A DNA stretch of 64,000 nucleotides, from the NCBI GenBank assembly GCA_027482245.1, contig JAIXWG010000071.1, positions 1 through 64,000 of the forward strand, read 5' to 3'. Below are positions 1 to 8,452 of the stretch, in pieces (positions within the stretch are counted from its first letter, which is position 1; each line of letters opens with the position of its first letter). The notes beneath the pieces are model-generated. The model did not search any database. It was given only the letters and a program-made list of their open reading frames with translations, and was not told where the DNA came from. Made by a program: the position numbers and the translations under genes. The DNA is from Acetobacteraceae bacterium. GTDB lineage: Bacteria > Pseudomonadota > Alphaproteobacteria > Acetobacterales > Acetobacteraceae.

Positions 1-104
1 GGCTGAAAAACTGGCGCCGTATCGCCACTCGCTACGACCGCCTCGCCCGAAACTTCCTCGCCGCCCTCGCTCTCGTCGCCAGCATCAGCGAGTGGGTCAA
101 ATGA
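1..104 (+). CDS. IS5-family transposase, C-terminal end (gene starts before the window)
   Basis: The first bases read in frame from position 3 to a TGA at 102-104 as the end of a DDE transposase of the IS5 group. The visible peptide contains NWRRIATRYDRLARNF followed by a hydrophobic LAALALVAS tail, which is the usual C-terminus of IS5/IS427-type transposases. Only 33 residues lie in the window, so it cannot be said whether the element is intact. No recognisable terminal inverted repeat can be confirmed because the other end of the element is outside the window. Confidence 0.8.
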   Translation, partial: LKNWRRIATRYDRLARNFLAALALVASISEWVK

Positions 105-114
105 GTCCCCTACC

Positions 115-133
115 TAGGGGCGGCCGGCCCCTA
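115..133. terminator. Hairpin after the transposase gene
   Basis: A perfect 7-bp inverted repeat TAGGGGC / GCCCCTA with a 5-base loop lies 10 bases after the transposase stop codon. A second overlapping palindrome (CCCCTA-CC-TAGGGG) starts at 107. There is no T-run. It may be a weak terminator or part of the right end of the insertion sequence. Confidence 0.35.
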
Positions 134-258
134 AAGCCGATTTACCCTTTTTAGCACTTTTAGCACCGTTTTCGGGGGGGCTGTCCGGTCGCCGGCAGGC
201 ATGGCTGCGCCGGCGGCGCACGAACGTAGCAAGAACGCAACGGCGAAGTCGAGCGGTT

Positions 259-915
259 TCAGCCGGCCTGGGCGCGCGGCGCCGCCAAGGCGCGTTCCAG
301 CAGATCCGCCATGGCGTTGTCGGAGGACGCCACCATCAGCGCCGTTGCCGCCGCCGCATCCCGCGCCCGCAGCGCCGCCAGCAGGGCGCGGTGGCTTTCG
401 ACGGAGCGCGCCAGGCGGCCCGGGCCGAAGCCGAGGCGCAACCGCAGCGCCTCCACCAGCGCCCAGCTGCGCGCCATGACGGACGCCGCATCGGGATTGC
501 GCGCCAGGCCCAGCAGCGACTGATGAAAATCCTGGTTCGCGGCCATGGCCGCGGGCCCGTCCCCCGCCCGCGCCGCGGCCTGGAAGCGGGCATCGATCGC
601 CGCCAGGACTTCCAGATCCGCGTCGGAAACATGGCGCACCACATCCGGCACCAGCAGGCCCAGCACCGCGCCGCGCAACCGGTAGAGGTTGCGGATATCC
701 TGCGGCGTCAGCACCCGGACCCGGGCGCCGCGATGGGGATGCGCCTCCACCAGCCCCTCCCCCTCCAGCAGCCGCAGCGCGGCGCGCAGCGGCGTGGCGC
801 TGACGCCGAGGCGAGCGGACAGCGCGGCCACCGTCAGCTTCGCGCCGGGCGGCAGCACCCCCTCCACGATCAGGCGGCGCAGCTGGGCGATGACGGCGTC
901 TTCGGCGGTGGTCAT
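259..915 (-). CDS. GntR-family transcriptional regulator (FCD/FadR subgroup)
   Basis: A 218-residue regulator. The N-terminal third is a winged helix (AQLRRLIVEGVLPPG, then VAALSARLGVSATPLRAAL as the recognition region). The rest is an all-helical FCD-type ligand domain with DFHQSLLGLARNPDAA and VESHRALLAALRARD, whose histidines usually help hold a metal or acid ligand. The start chosen is the ATG at 915, since the N-terminus MTTAEDAVIAQLRR matches the family. It is divergent from the uxuA-like operon, and an inverted repeat sits directly upstream of its start codon, so it probably controls itself and that operon. By analogy with related regulators the effector may be a sugar acid or its breakdown product; this is inference. 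Confidence 0.88.
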   Translation of the reverse strand: MTTAEDAVIAQLRRLIVEGVLPPGAKLTVAALSARLGVSATPLRAALRLLEGEGLVEAHPHRGARVRVLTPQDIRNLYRLRGAVLGLLVPDVVRHVSDADLEVLAAIDARFQAAARAGDGPAAMAANQDFHQSLLGLARNPDAASVMARSWALVEALRLRLGFGPGRLARSVESHRALLAALRARDAAAATALMVASSDNAMADLLERALAAPRAQAG

Positions 916-917
916 GC

Positions 918-950
918 TTGATTCTATCAAATCCTGCGTGTTTGATGCAA
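918..950. promoter_or_regulatory. Candidate GntR operator
   Basis: Between gntR and the uxuA-like gene there is an inverted repeat TTGAT-TCT-ATCAA (918-930), followed by TTGATGCAA (942-950). The TTGAT/ATCAA half-sites resemble FCD-type GntR operators. The site lies 3 to 35 bases upstream of the gntR start codon and just before the uxuA ribosome site, so binding could block both genes. Confidence 0.45.
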
Positions 951-975
951 TCCAACGAGGTGGAGGAACTCGGGC

Positions 976-2004
976 ATGCGGATCGTCGCCGGGCAGTTCC
1001 GGGAGCTGACGCAGGGTGACCTGGCCTTCGCGCGCCAGATCGGCTGCGCGGGGATCACGGTGAACAAGCCCGATCTCGACAGCCCCGCCTGGGTCGATTT
1101 CCTGAACAGCCACTTCCGTGCCGCCGCTGGCCCGCGGCCGCCGAGGCGGCGCTGGTCGGCGATGGAGCTGATCCAGCTGCGCACCGCGGTGGAGGCGCCT
1201 GGCCTGGCGCTGGAGTGCATCGAGGGCGTGCCGGCGAACTGGCTGGACAAGGCGATGCTCGGCCTGCCGGGGGCGGAGGAGCAGATCGAGGATTGCAAGG
1301 CCACGATCCGCGCCATGGGCCAGGCCGGCATCCCCGTGCTCGGCTACAACTGGATTCCCGATGGCGTCTGGCGCACGGCCAAGGCCGGGCATGGCCGCGG
1401 CGGCGCGCTGGTGACGGGGTATGACGATGCGCTCGGCCAGCGCGTCGCGACCGGCACGCTGCCGGCGCGCGACGATGCGCAGATGTGGGCGAACTGGGAG
1501 CGCTTCATCACCGCCGTGCTGCCGGTGGCGGAGGAAGCGGGGGTGAAGCTCTCCCTCCATCCCGATGACCCGCCCGTGCCGGTGCTGGATGGCGTGGCGC
1601 GCATCTTCCGGTCGGAGGAAGCCTTCGCCCGCGCCATGGATTTCGCGGACAGCCCGATGCACGGGATCGCCTTCTGCACCGGCACCTTCGCGGAGATCGG
1701 CGCCGATCCGATGATGCGGGCGCTGCGGCGCTTCGCCCGCGCGGGGCGCATCCACTACCTGCATCTCCGCAGCGTCCATGGCGCGCTGCCGCGCTTCGCG
1801 GAGGCCTTCATCGACGAGGGTACGGTGGATTCCGTCGCCGTGCTGCGGGAACTGCTCGAGGCGGGCTTCGACGGCTTCGTCATCGACGACCATGTGCCGC
1901 ACCTCGTGGACGATACCGTCTGGGGGCATCGCGGCCGCGCCCATGCCACGGGGCACATCGCCGGCATCCTGCGCGCGCTGCGCAGCACGGGAGGAAACGC
2001 ATGA
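976..2004 (+). CDS. uxuA: Mannonate dehydratase family protein
   Basis: A 342-residue TIM-barrel enzyme of the UxuA family, which removes water from D-mannonate to give 2-keto-3-deoxygluconate in hexuronate breakdown. Visible family features include the metal-site stretch LSLHPDDPPVPVLDG near residue 200, FCTGTF near 235 and IHYLHLRSV near 260. The start ATG follows a GGAGGA ribosome site. At 342 residues it is shorter than the E. coli enzyme (about 394) but usual for the short bacterial clade. The stop overlaps the next gene (ATGA), so the two are co-translated. The exact substrate in this organism is not proven; related members act on other aldonates. Confidence 0.85.
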   Translation: MRIVAGQFRELTQGDLAFARQIGCAGITVNKPDLDSPAWVDFLNSHFRAAAGPRPPRRRWSAMELIQLRTAVEAPGLALECIEGVPANWLDKAMLGLPGAEEQIEDCKATIRAMGQAGIPVLGYNWIPDGVWRTAKAGHGRGGALVTGYDDALGQRVATGTLPARDDAQMWANWERFITAVLPVAEEAGVKLSLHPDDPPVPVLDGVARIFRSEEAFARAMDFADSPMHGIAFCTGTFAEIGADPMMRALRRFARAGRIHYLHLRSVHGALPRFAEAFIDEGTVDSVAVLRELLEAGFDGFVIDDHVPHLVDDTVWGHRGRAHATGHIAGILRALRSTGGNA

Positions 2005-2975
2005 GGACGATCATGATTCATCGCCGTGGGCTGCTGGCGGCTTCGGCCTTGCTGGCGCCTGCCGTCGCGCGGGCGCAGGGCAGCGACAGGCCGCTGCGCA
2101 TCGTCGTGCCCTTCCCGCCGGGCGGGACCTCCGACCTCGTCGCCCGCATCATCCAGCCGGAATTGCAGCGGCTGCTGGGGCAGGGGGTGGTGGTGGACAA
2201 TCGGGGCGGCGCGGCGGGCAACCTCGGCGCGGACCATGTGGCGAAGAGCGCGCCGGACGGCACGACGGTGCTGCTGACGGACCCCGGCATCCTGACGACG
2301 AGCCCGAGCCTCTTCGCCCGGCTGCCCTACAACCCGGCCAGCGACCTCGATCCCGTCACCATGCTGATCTACGCGCCCTACATCATGGCGGTGCATCCGG
2401 GGATGCCGGTGCGGAATGGCGCCGAACTGGCGGCCTATGTGAAGGCCAATCCGGGCCGGGTGAACTTCGCGCATTCCGGCGTGGGCGCGCTGAACCACCT
2501 GACCGCGCTGGTCGCCGTGCAGCATTGGGGCGGGGAAGTGACGGAGGTCTTCTATCGCGGCGGCATGCTGGGCATCCAGGCGGCCGCGACGGGGGAGAGC
2601 CAGCTGATCGTCAATGGCGCGACGGCGACGCTGCCCTTCGTGGTGGATGGGCGGCTGCGGGCGATCGCCGTGACGGGCCCGCGGCGCCTGGCGGAGATTC
2701 CGGATGTGCCGACCTTCGCGGAGCTGGGCTGGCCGGCGGCGGAGGCGGGCATCTGGCAGGCGCTGATGGCGCCGGCGCGGACACCGGCGCCGGTGGTGGC
2801 GCGTCTGAACGCGGCCTTCGCGGAGGCGCTGGCCGTGCCCGCGGTGAAGGACCGGCTGGGCGGGCTGGGCGCCGAGGTCCGCACCGAGGGGCCGGAGAGC
2901 CTGCGCAGGTGGCTGGCCGGGGAGACGGAGCTGTGGGGCGGGATCATCCGCGCCCGCGGAATCAGGCTCGATTGA
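2001..2975 (+). CDS. Bug-family (TctC) tripartite tricarboxylate receptor, periplasmic
   Basis: A 324-residue periplasmic binding protein. The N-terminus has a twin-arginine-like or Sec signal (HRRGLLAASALLAPAVARAQ) with cleavage after ARAQ. The mature part opens with the family signature RPLRIVVPFPPGGTSDLVAR and continues with a GAAGNLGADHVAKSAPDG stretch that binds the ligand carboxylate. The start overlaps the uxuA stop by 4 bases, which links the receptor to sugar-acid use. No TctA/TctB membrane genes are nearby, so it is an orphan receptor, as is common in Acetobacteraceae and Burkholderiales. It may pair with a distant transporter or act as a sensor protein. Confidence 0.9.
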   Translation: MRTIMIHRRGLLAASALLAPAVARAQGSDRPLRIVVPFPPGGTSDLVARIIQPELQRLLGQGVVVDNRGGAAGNLGADHVAKSAPDGTTVLLTDPGILTTSPSLFARLPYNPASDLDPVTMLIYAPYIMAVHPGMPVRNGAELAAYVKANPGRVNFAHSGVGALNHLTALVAVQHWGGEVTEVFYRGGMLGIQAAATGESQLIVNGATATLPFVVDGRLRAIAVTGPRRLAEIPDVPTFAELGWPAAEAGIWQALMAPARTPAPVVARLNAAFAEALAVPAVKDRLGGLGAEVRTEGPESLRRWLAGETELWGGIIRARGIRLD

Positions 2976-2982
2976 CGACGGT

Positions 2983-3003
2983 CCAGGGGCGGTTCGCCCC
3001 TGG
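2983..3003. terminator. Hairpin after the Bug receptor gene
   Basis: A perfect 9-bp stem CCAGGGGCG / CGCCCCTGG with a GTT loop starts 8 bases after the stop codon. There is no T-run, so termination is inferred from position and stem strength only. Confidence 0.45.
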
Positions 3004-3064
3004 CGGGAGGGGTGTGGGGAGGGCGGAGCCCTCACCACGGGTGTCTCGCAGACCCCCACCCCGA

Positions 3065-3090
3065 CCCTCCCCCGCAAGCGCGGGGGAGGG
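3065..3090. repeat. GC-rich palindromic intergenic repeat (copy 1)
   Basis: An 11-bp perfect stem CCCTCCCCCGC / GCGGGGGAGGG with loop AAGC lies between the convergent Bug receptor and aminotransferase genes. A related palindrome with the same AAGC loop is found at 19642-19659, and a longer C-rich version at 25156-25299. The shared core suggests a dispersed REP-like element; it may also act as a two-way terminator here. Confidence 0.6.
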
Positions 3091-3100
3091 AGCTGGGGGA

Positions 3101-4276
3101 TCAGTGGGCGGTGTCGGCGAGGTAGCCCATGGCGGCGTCCACGCCGCCCGGCGTGTGCGGCACGCCTTCGAGGCGCAGCCCGATTTCCGTCGCGGCCAGC
3201 GTGCCGAGCAGCATCGGCTCGTTCAGGTCGCCGAGGTGCCCGATGCGGAAGACCTTGCCGCCGAGGCGCCCGAGGCCCGCGCCGAGCGCCACGTTCATGG
3301 TGCCGACGCGCCGGCGCAGCGCCTCCGCATCATGGCCATCGGGCATCATGATCGCGGTGACCGAATCGGACAGGCGGTTGGGTTCCAGGCCGTAGAGCTG
3401 CGGGCCGTTGTTGCCGGCCCAGTGGCGCACGCAGCGGCGCGTGGCCTCCGCCAGGCGATGGTGGCGGGCGAGGGTGTTGTCGAGCCCTTCCTCCTCGATC
3501 AGCCGCAGCGATTCCTGCAGGCCGTAGAACAGCGCGATGGGCACCGTGCCGATGAAGCTGCGGTGCTTGCGCCCCAGCATGGTGGTCCAGGAGAAGTAGT
3601 GCTTCGGCAGCGTCGAGGCCTGATGCGCGCGCATCGCCTTGGCGGAGACGCCGGTGAAGCTGAAGCCGACGGGCAGCATCAGCCCCTTCTGGCTGCCGCC
3701 CACCGCGGCATCGACGCCCCATTCATCCATGCGGAAATCGATGGAGCCGAGGGAGGAGATGGTGTCCGCCATCAGCAGGGCCGGGTGGCCGACCTCGTCC
3801 AGGATGGCGCGGATGCGGCCGAGGTCGAGGGTCATGCCCGTCGAGGTCTCGTTGTGCACGGCGCCGATGGCCTTCAGCGCATGGGAGGTGTCGTGCAGCA
3901 GCGCGGCGCGCAGCGCGCCGTAATCCACGCCCTTGCGCCAATCGGCCGGCAGCGTGTCCACGACGATGCCGAGGTCCGCCGCCATCTTGCCCCAGCTTTC
4001 GGAGAAGTGGCCGGTCTCGATGACGAGGATTCGGTCGCCGTGGGAGAGCAGGTTGGTCAGCGTCGCTTCCCAGGCGGCGTGGCCGGAGCCGGTGTACATG
4101 AACACCTCCTGCTCCGTGCGCAGCACGCGCTTGAGGCCGGCGACGCAGCCTTCATAGACCGACATGAAGTCGGGGCCGTTGAAATCGACCGTCGCATGGG
4201 CGACGGCCTGCATGACGCTGTCCGGGATGTTGGTGGGGCCCGGATTGGCGAAGAAGTGGCGGCCGCGCGGTTTCAT
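3101..4276 (-). CDS. Class V aminotransferase, serine/alanine-glyoxylate type
   Basis: A 391-residue PLP enzyme of the serine-glyoxylate / alanine-glyoxylate aminotransferase group. The N-terminus HFFANPGPTNIPDSVMQA is the usual opening. EVFMYTGSGHAAWEATLTNL binds the cofactor phosphate, ADTISSLGSIDFRMDEWGVD carries the aspartate that contacts the pyridine ring, and Lys197 in GGSQKGLML is the Schiff-base lysine. Length matches the family (about 390-400). It converts glyoxylate to glycine using serine or alanine as donor, in photorespiration-like or serine-cycle metabolism. It is a single gene, separated from tldD by about 95 bases. The amino donor cannot be read from the sequence. Confidence 0.88.
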   Translation of the reverse strand: MKPRGRHFFANPGPTNIPDSVMQAVAHATVDFNGPDFMSVYEGCVAGLKRVLRTEQEVFMYTGSGHAAWEATLTNLLSHGDRILVIETGHFSESWGKMAADLGIVVDTLPADWRKGVDYGALRAALLHDTSHALKAIGAVHNETSTGMTLDLGRIRAILDEVGHPALLMADTISSLGSIDFRMDEWGVDAAVGGSQKGLMLPVGFSFTGVSAKAMRAHQASTLPKHYFSWTTMLGRKHRSFIGTVPIALFYGLQESLRLIEEEGLDNTLARHHRLAEATRRCVRHWAGNNGPQLYGLEPNRLSDSVTAIMMPDGHDAEALRRRVGTMNVALGAGLGRLGGKVFRIGHLGDLNEPMLLGTLAATEIGLRLEGVPHTPGGVDAAMGYLADTAH

Positions 4277-4370
4277 TCACGTTCCCTCCGCGCGGGGCGG
4301 GGTAGCCGCGCGCATGAGGGTGATGTTCCCGCTTTACGGTGGCGAAGGGAAGCGGTGTCGCGCGACGCCG

Positions 4371-5801
4371 TCAGACCGCCGTGCCGCCCACCGTCAGCCC
4401 CGTCATCTTCAGCGTCGGCTGCCCCACGCCGACGGGCACCCCCTGCCCCTGCTTGCCGCAGGTGCCGATGCCGGGATCGAGCGCCAGGTCGTTGCCGACC
4501 ATCGCCACCTTGGTCAGCGCATCCGGCCCGTTGCCGATCAGCGTCGCGCCCTTCACCGGCGCGCCGATCTTCCCATCCTCGATCAGGTAGGCCTCGCTGG
4601 CGGAGAACACGAACTTGCCCGAGGTGATGTCCACCTGGCCGCCGCCGAAATTCACGGCGTAGAGGCCGCGCTTGACGCTGGCGATGACCTCGCCCGGGTC
4701 ATGCTGGCCGCCGAGCATGACGGTGTTGGTCATGCGTGGCATCGGGATGTGGGCGTGGGACTGGCGGCGGCCATTGCCGGTAGGCGCCACGCCCATCAGC
4801 CGCGCATTCTGCCGGTCCTGCAGGAAGCCGACGAGGATGCCGTCCTCGATCAGCGTGGTGCGGCCGGACGGCGTGCCCTCATCGTCCACGGTCAGCGATC
4901 CGCGGCGGTCGGGGATGGTGCCGTCATCGACGACGGTCACGCCGGGGGAGGCGATGCGCTGGCCGAGCAGGCCGGCGAAGGCGCTGGTCTTCTTGCGGTT
5001 GAAGTCGCCCTCCAGCCCATGGCCGATCGCCTCATGCAGCAGGATGCCCGGCCAGCCCGGGCCGAGCACGACCTCCATCTCCCCGGCCGGCGCGGGCACG
5101 CTGTCGAGGTTGAGGACGGCCTGGCGCAGCGCTTCCTCCACCGCGGCCTTCCAGCTCGCCTCGTCCAGCACGCGATCATAGGCGAAGCGGCCGCCGATAC
5201 CGGTGCTGCCCGTCTCCCGCCGGCCATTCGCCTCCACGACGACGGAGACGTTGAAGCGCACCAGCGGGCGGAGGTCCGCGACGCGCGTGCCATCGGGGCG
5301 GAGGATCTGCACCGCCTGCCATTCGCCGAAGATGGAGGCCATGACCTGCTTCACGCGGGAATCACGCGCGCGGGCGTAGGCATCGACCTGCTGCAGCAGG
5401 TCCGTCTTGGCGGCGAAGCCCATGGCGGAGAGCGGGTTGAGGTCCGAGTAGAGCTGCGCGTTGGTGGCGCGCGGCGCGACGTCGAGCGTCCCGGAATGGC
5501 CCTGCGCCACCGCCTTCACCGTCTCCGCCGCGCGGGCCAGCGCGGCTTCCGTGATCTCCGCGGCATGGGCGTAGCCCGCGGCCTCCCCGGCCACGGATCG
5601 CAGGCCGAAGCCGCGCGTCGCGTCGAAGGAGGCGCTGCGGATGCGGCTGTCCTCCAGCGTGATGGCCTCGCTCTCCCGGTGTTCCAGGAACAGCTCGCCA
5701 TCCTCCGCGCCGCGCATGGCGCCGGCGGTCAGGCGTTCGGCCGCGGCGCGGTCGATCGTGGTGAAGAACAGGGCGTCGGTCACGGCCAGGGGATTGGTCA
5801 C
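4371..5801 (-). CDS. tldD: Metalloprotease TldD
   Basis: A 476-residue protein of the TldD/PmbA family, the catalytic half of a TldD-TldE protease that trims unfolded peptides and matures some modified peptides. The zinc motif HExxxH is intact: His256, Glu257 and His261 in LLHEAIGHGLEGDF. Further family blocks are VVDDGTIPDRRGSLTVDDEGTPS and the C-terminal LVGNDLALDPGIGTCGKQGQGVPVGVGQPT. Length is typical (about 480). No pmbA/tldE partner is in this window. It lies 23 bases after the stop of the downstream-facing histidine kinase gene on the same strand order (kinase upstream), so it may share its transcript. Confidence 0.95.
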   Translation of the reverse strand: MTNPLAVTDALFFTTIDRAAAERLTAGAMRGAEDGELFLEHRESEAITLEDSRIRSASFDATRGFGLRSVAGEAAGYAHAAEITEAALARAAETVKAVAQGHSGTLDVAPRATNAQLYSDLNPLSAMGFAAKTDLLQQVDAYARARDSRVKQVMASIFGEWQAVQILRPDGTRVADLRPLVRFNVSVVVEANGRRETGSTGIGGRFAYDRVLDEASWKAAVEEALRQAVLNLDSVPAPAGEMEVVLGPGWPGILLHEAIGHGLEGDFNRKKTSAFAGLLGQRIASPGVTVVDDGTIPDRRGSLTVDDEGTPSGRTTLIEDGILVGFLQDRQNARLMGVAPTGNGRRQSHAHIPMPRMTNTVMLGGQHDPGEVIASVKRGLYAVNFGGGQVDITSGKFVFSASEAYLIEDGKIGAPVKGATLIGNGPDALTKVAMVGNDLALDPGIGTCGKQGQGVPVGVGQPTLKMTGLTVGGTAV

Positions 5802-5824
5802 GATGTGTCCTTCCGGGAATTCTG

Positions 5825-8452
5825 TCAGGCCGGTGTTGCGGGTGTGACCAGGCAGGCGGCGGGGAAGCGCAGGACGGCGGCGATGCCGGGGCCCTCCGCC
5901 GCCTCCTCCCCCGGTTCCTCCAGCACCAGCGTGCCGCCCATCGCTTCCGTCAGCGTGCGGGCGAGGTAGAGGCCGAGGCCGGAGCCCTGGTAGCGGCGGG
6001 CGAGCGAGGCATCGACCTGGGTGAAGGGTTCGAAGACGCGGTCGCGATCCTCCGGCGCGATGCCGATGCCGGTATCGGCGACGCGGATGACCAGCCCCGC
6101 TTCGGTGAGCGCGGCGGACAGGCGGATGCGCCCGCCCTGGGGCGTAAACTTTACCGCGTTGGACAGCAGGTTCATCAGCACCTGGTGCAGCCGCGCGGCA
6201 TCGCCCAGCAGGTCCGGCAGCCCCTTGGGCACGGAAACCGTGAGCGCGAGCCCGGCCTGGATAGCCGCGTCCGCCGAGGCCTGCGCCGCGCCCTGCAGCA
6301 GCGGCGCCAGCGCGACAGGCAGGCGCGCCATGGGCAGCATGCCCGACTGGCTGCGCGCGACATCCAGGATGTCGTCGATCAGCAGCAGCAGCTGGCGCCC
6401 GGCCTCGTTGATCGCACGGGAATAATCCTCGATCCGCGCGGGGTTGCGTTCGCCGGCCAGCGCTTCGGAGAAGCCGATGACGGCGTTGAGCGGCGTGCGC
6501 AGCTCATGGCTCATGGTCGCGAGGAAGCGGGACTTGGCGAGGGAGCCGGCTTCCGCCGCGGCGCGGGACTTCTCCAGCTCCATCCGGATGCGGCGGTCGT
6601 CGGTGACGTCGGAATAGGTGATGACGTAGCCGCCATCGGGCGTCGGGTCCGACGCGATCTCGATGACCCGGCCATCGGGGCGCGCGCGGCTGTAGCGCTG
6701 CGGCACGGTGCGGTCGATGGCCTTCATGCGCACGGCGCCGTCGGGCGTGATCTGGCCGCGCAGGACCTGTTCGTCGATCAGGTCGTCCATCAGGCGGCCG
6801 GGCGTCAGGCGGTCCGCCGGCATGCCGGTCAGCACCGCGGTCTTGGTGTTGGTTGCGATCACCCGCCGGTCGGGGCCGTACATGATGATGCCGTGGCGGA
6901 TGGTGCCGAGCATCGCCTCCAGCGTCGCGGCGTGCTGGCGGGCCTCATCCTCCGCCCGGTGCTGGGCGGTGACGTCGGTGACGACAGAGATGTGGCCGCC
7001 ATCGGGCAGCATGGCATCGCGGATGGAGATGACGGTGCCGTTGGGGCGCCGGCGCAGCATCTCGTCCCAGCCGTCGGAGCTGCGGACGAACTTGCGGGCC
7101 AGGGTGCGGGCGGCGTGCTCGGCGGTGAATTCGCCGGCGGCGACGCGGCGCGCGGCCAGGTCGTCGATCAGGTCGCCGACCTGGACGGGCGCGCCTTCCA
7201 TGATGCGCGTATAGGCCGTGTTGAACATGCGGACGCGGCGGTCCGGGCCATAGACGCAGACGCCATGCGGCAGGGCGGAAAGGATGCCGTCCAGCATCGC
7301 CGCGCGGGCACTCGATTCGGCTTCCGCCTTGCGCAGCGCCGTGACGTCGGTGACGACGGAGATGTGGCCGCCATCGGGCAGGCGGGCGGTGCGGGCCTCG
7401 ATCACCGTGCCGTTCGGGCGCTGGTGCAGGCGGGGGCGGCCATCGCCGCCCTGCACGGCGAATTGCTGGTGGAGCACGGCTTCCGCCTGCGCGGCCGTGA
7501 ACTCGCCCTCCGCCACCCGGCGGGCGACCAGCTCCTCCAGCGTCTCCCCCAGCCGGACGGCGGAGCCTTCCATGATGCGCGCATGCGCGGCGTTGACGAG
7601 GGAGACGCGGCGGTCCGGGCCGAAGACGCAGACACCATGCGGCAGCGCGGCCAGCACGCCGTCCAGCATCGCGGCGCGGCGGCGGGCATCATCCTCCGCC
7701 CGCTTCAGCGCGGTGATGTCGTCCACCTCGATCAGGCAGCCGCCATCGGGCATGGGCTGCGTCACGAAGCGCAGCACCTCCCCCCCCGGGCGCTGGCGCT
7801 GGCGGGTGGAGGCGCGGTGGCGGTCGGCTTCCATCCGGCCGGTGACGGCCTCCGCCTCCTCGGCCGGCATCTCGCCACGGGCGACGAGCAGGCCGAGCAC
7901 GTCGCGATGCGTCTGCCCGGGGCGGACACTGCCGGGCGTCAGGCCCGACAGCGCCTCATAGGCCGGGTTGGAGAGGCCGAAGCGCATGTCCTGGTCGAAC
8001 AGCGCGACGCCGGCATGGAGGCGGGAGAGCACCAGTTCCAGCTGCCGCGCGCGGGAAGTGGCCTCCGCCTCCGCCCGCACCAGGGTGGTGACGTCCGCGG
8101 CGCAGGTGAAGAAGCCGCCCGTGGGCAGGGGGCGGCTTTCCAGCAGCACGGTGCGGTCGTCGCGGATGCGCAGCAGGCGAGAGGTCGCGCGGCTGCGGTC
8201 CACGGACAGCACGGCCTGGGCCAGGCTCTCGGGATCGCCGGGGCCGTAGCCGCCGGCCCAGGCCAGGATGCGGACGATGTCGGCAAAGGGCGTGCCCGGG
8301 GGCGCGATGCGGGGATCGAGCGCGTGCCAGGCGAAGGTGGCGTCGTTGCTGAGGACGAGGCGGTGGTCGGCGTCATAGACGACCAGCGCCATCGGCAGCG
8401 CCGTGAACAGCGCGTGCAGCGTCTCCGCGGGCGGCGCCGGGGCCCCCGTCAC
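5825..8452 (-). CDS. Cytoplasmic sensor histidine kinase with five tandem PAS domains
   Basis: An 875-residue protein without membrane segments. Five PAS-7-like domains lie at about 14-122, 138-247, 264-371, 388-495 and 512-617. The last three are spaced exactly 124 residues apart and share blocks such as LPHGVCVFGPDRRV and PDGGHISVVTDVT, joined by charged helical linkers. The dimerisation helix follows with the phosphorylated His649 in ATMSHELRTPLNA, then an ATPase domain with NLLSNAVKFT, VADTGIGI and GSGLGLYLAR. There is no receiver domain and no adjacent response regulator, so its partner is elsewhere. The GTG start at 8452 overlaps the ctaA stop (GTGA), so it is translated with heme A synthase. 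This hints at a link to respiration or redox state, which is inference. Confidence 0.88.
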   Translation of the reverse strand: MTGAPAPPAETLHALFTALPMALVVYDADHRLVLSNDATFAWHALDPRIAPPGTPFADIVRILAWAGGYGPGDPESLAQAVLSVDRSRATSRLLRIRDDRTVLLESRPLPTGGFFTCAADVTTLVRAEAEATSRARQLELVLSRLHAGVALFDQDMRFGLSNPAYEALSGLTPGSVRPGQTHRDVLGLLVARGEMPAEEAEAVTGRMEADRHRASTRQRQRPGGEVLRFVTQPMPDGGCLIEVDDITALKRAEDDARRRAAMLDGVLAALPHGVCVFGPDRRVSLVNAAHARIMEGSAVRLGETLEELVARRVAEGEFTAAQAEAVLHQQFAVQGGDGRPRLHQRPNGTVIEARTARLPDGGHISVVTDVTALRKAEAESSARAAMLDGILSALPHGVCVYGPDRRVRMFNTAYTRIMEGAPVQVGDLIDDLAARRVAAGEFTAEHAARTLARKFVRSSDGWDEMLRRRPNGTVISIRDAMLPDGGHISVVTDVTAQHRAEDEARQHAATLEAMLGTIRHGIIMYGPDRRVIATNTKTAVLTGMPADRLTPGRLMDDLIDEQVLRGQITPDGAVRMKAIDRTVPQRYSRARPDGRVIEIASDPTPDGGYVITYSDVTDDRRIRMELEKSRAAAEAGSLAKSRFLATMSHELRTPLNAVIGFSEALAGERNPARIEDYSRAINEAGRQLLLLIDDILDVARSQSGMLPMARLPVALAPLLQGAAQASADAAIQAGLALTVSVPKGLPDLLGDAARLHQVLMNLLSNAVKFTPQGGRIRLSAALTEAGLVIRVADTGIGIAPEDRDRVFEPFTQVDASLARRYQGSGLGLYLARTLTEAMGGTLVLEEPGEEAAEGPGIAAVLRFPAACLVTPATPA

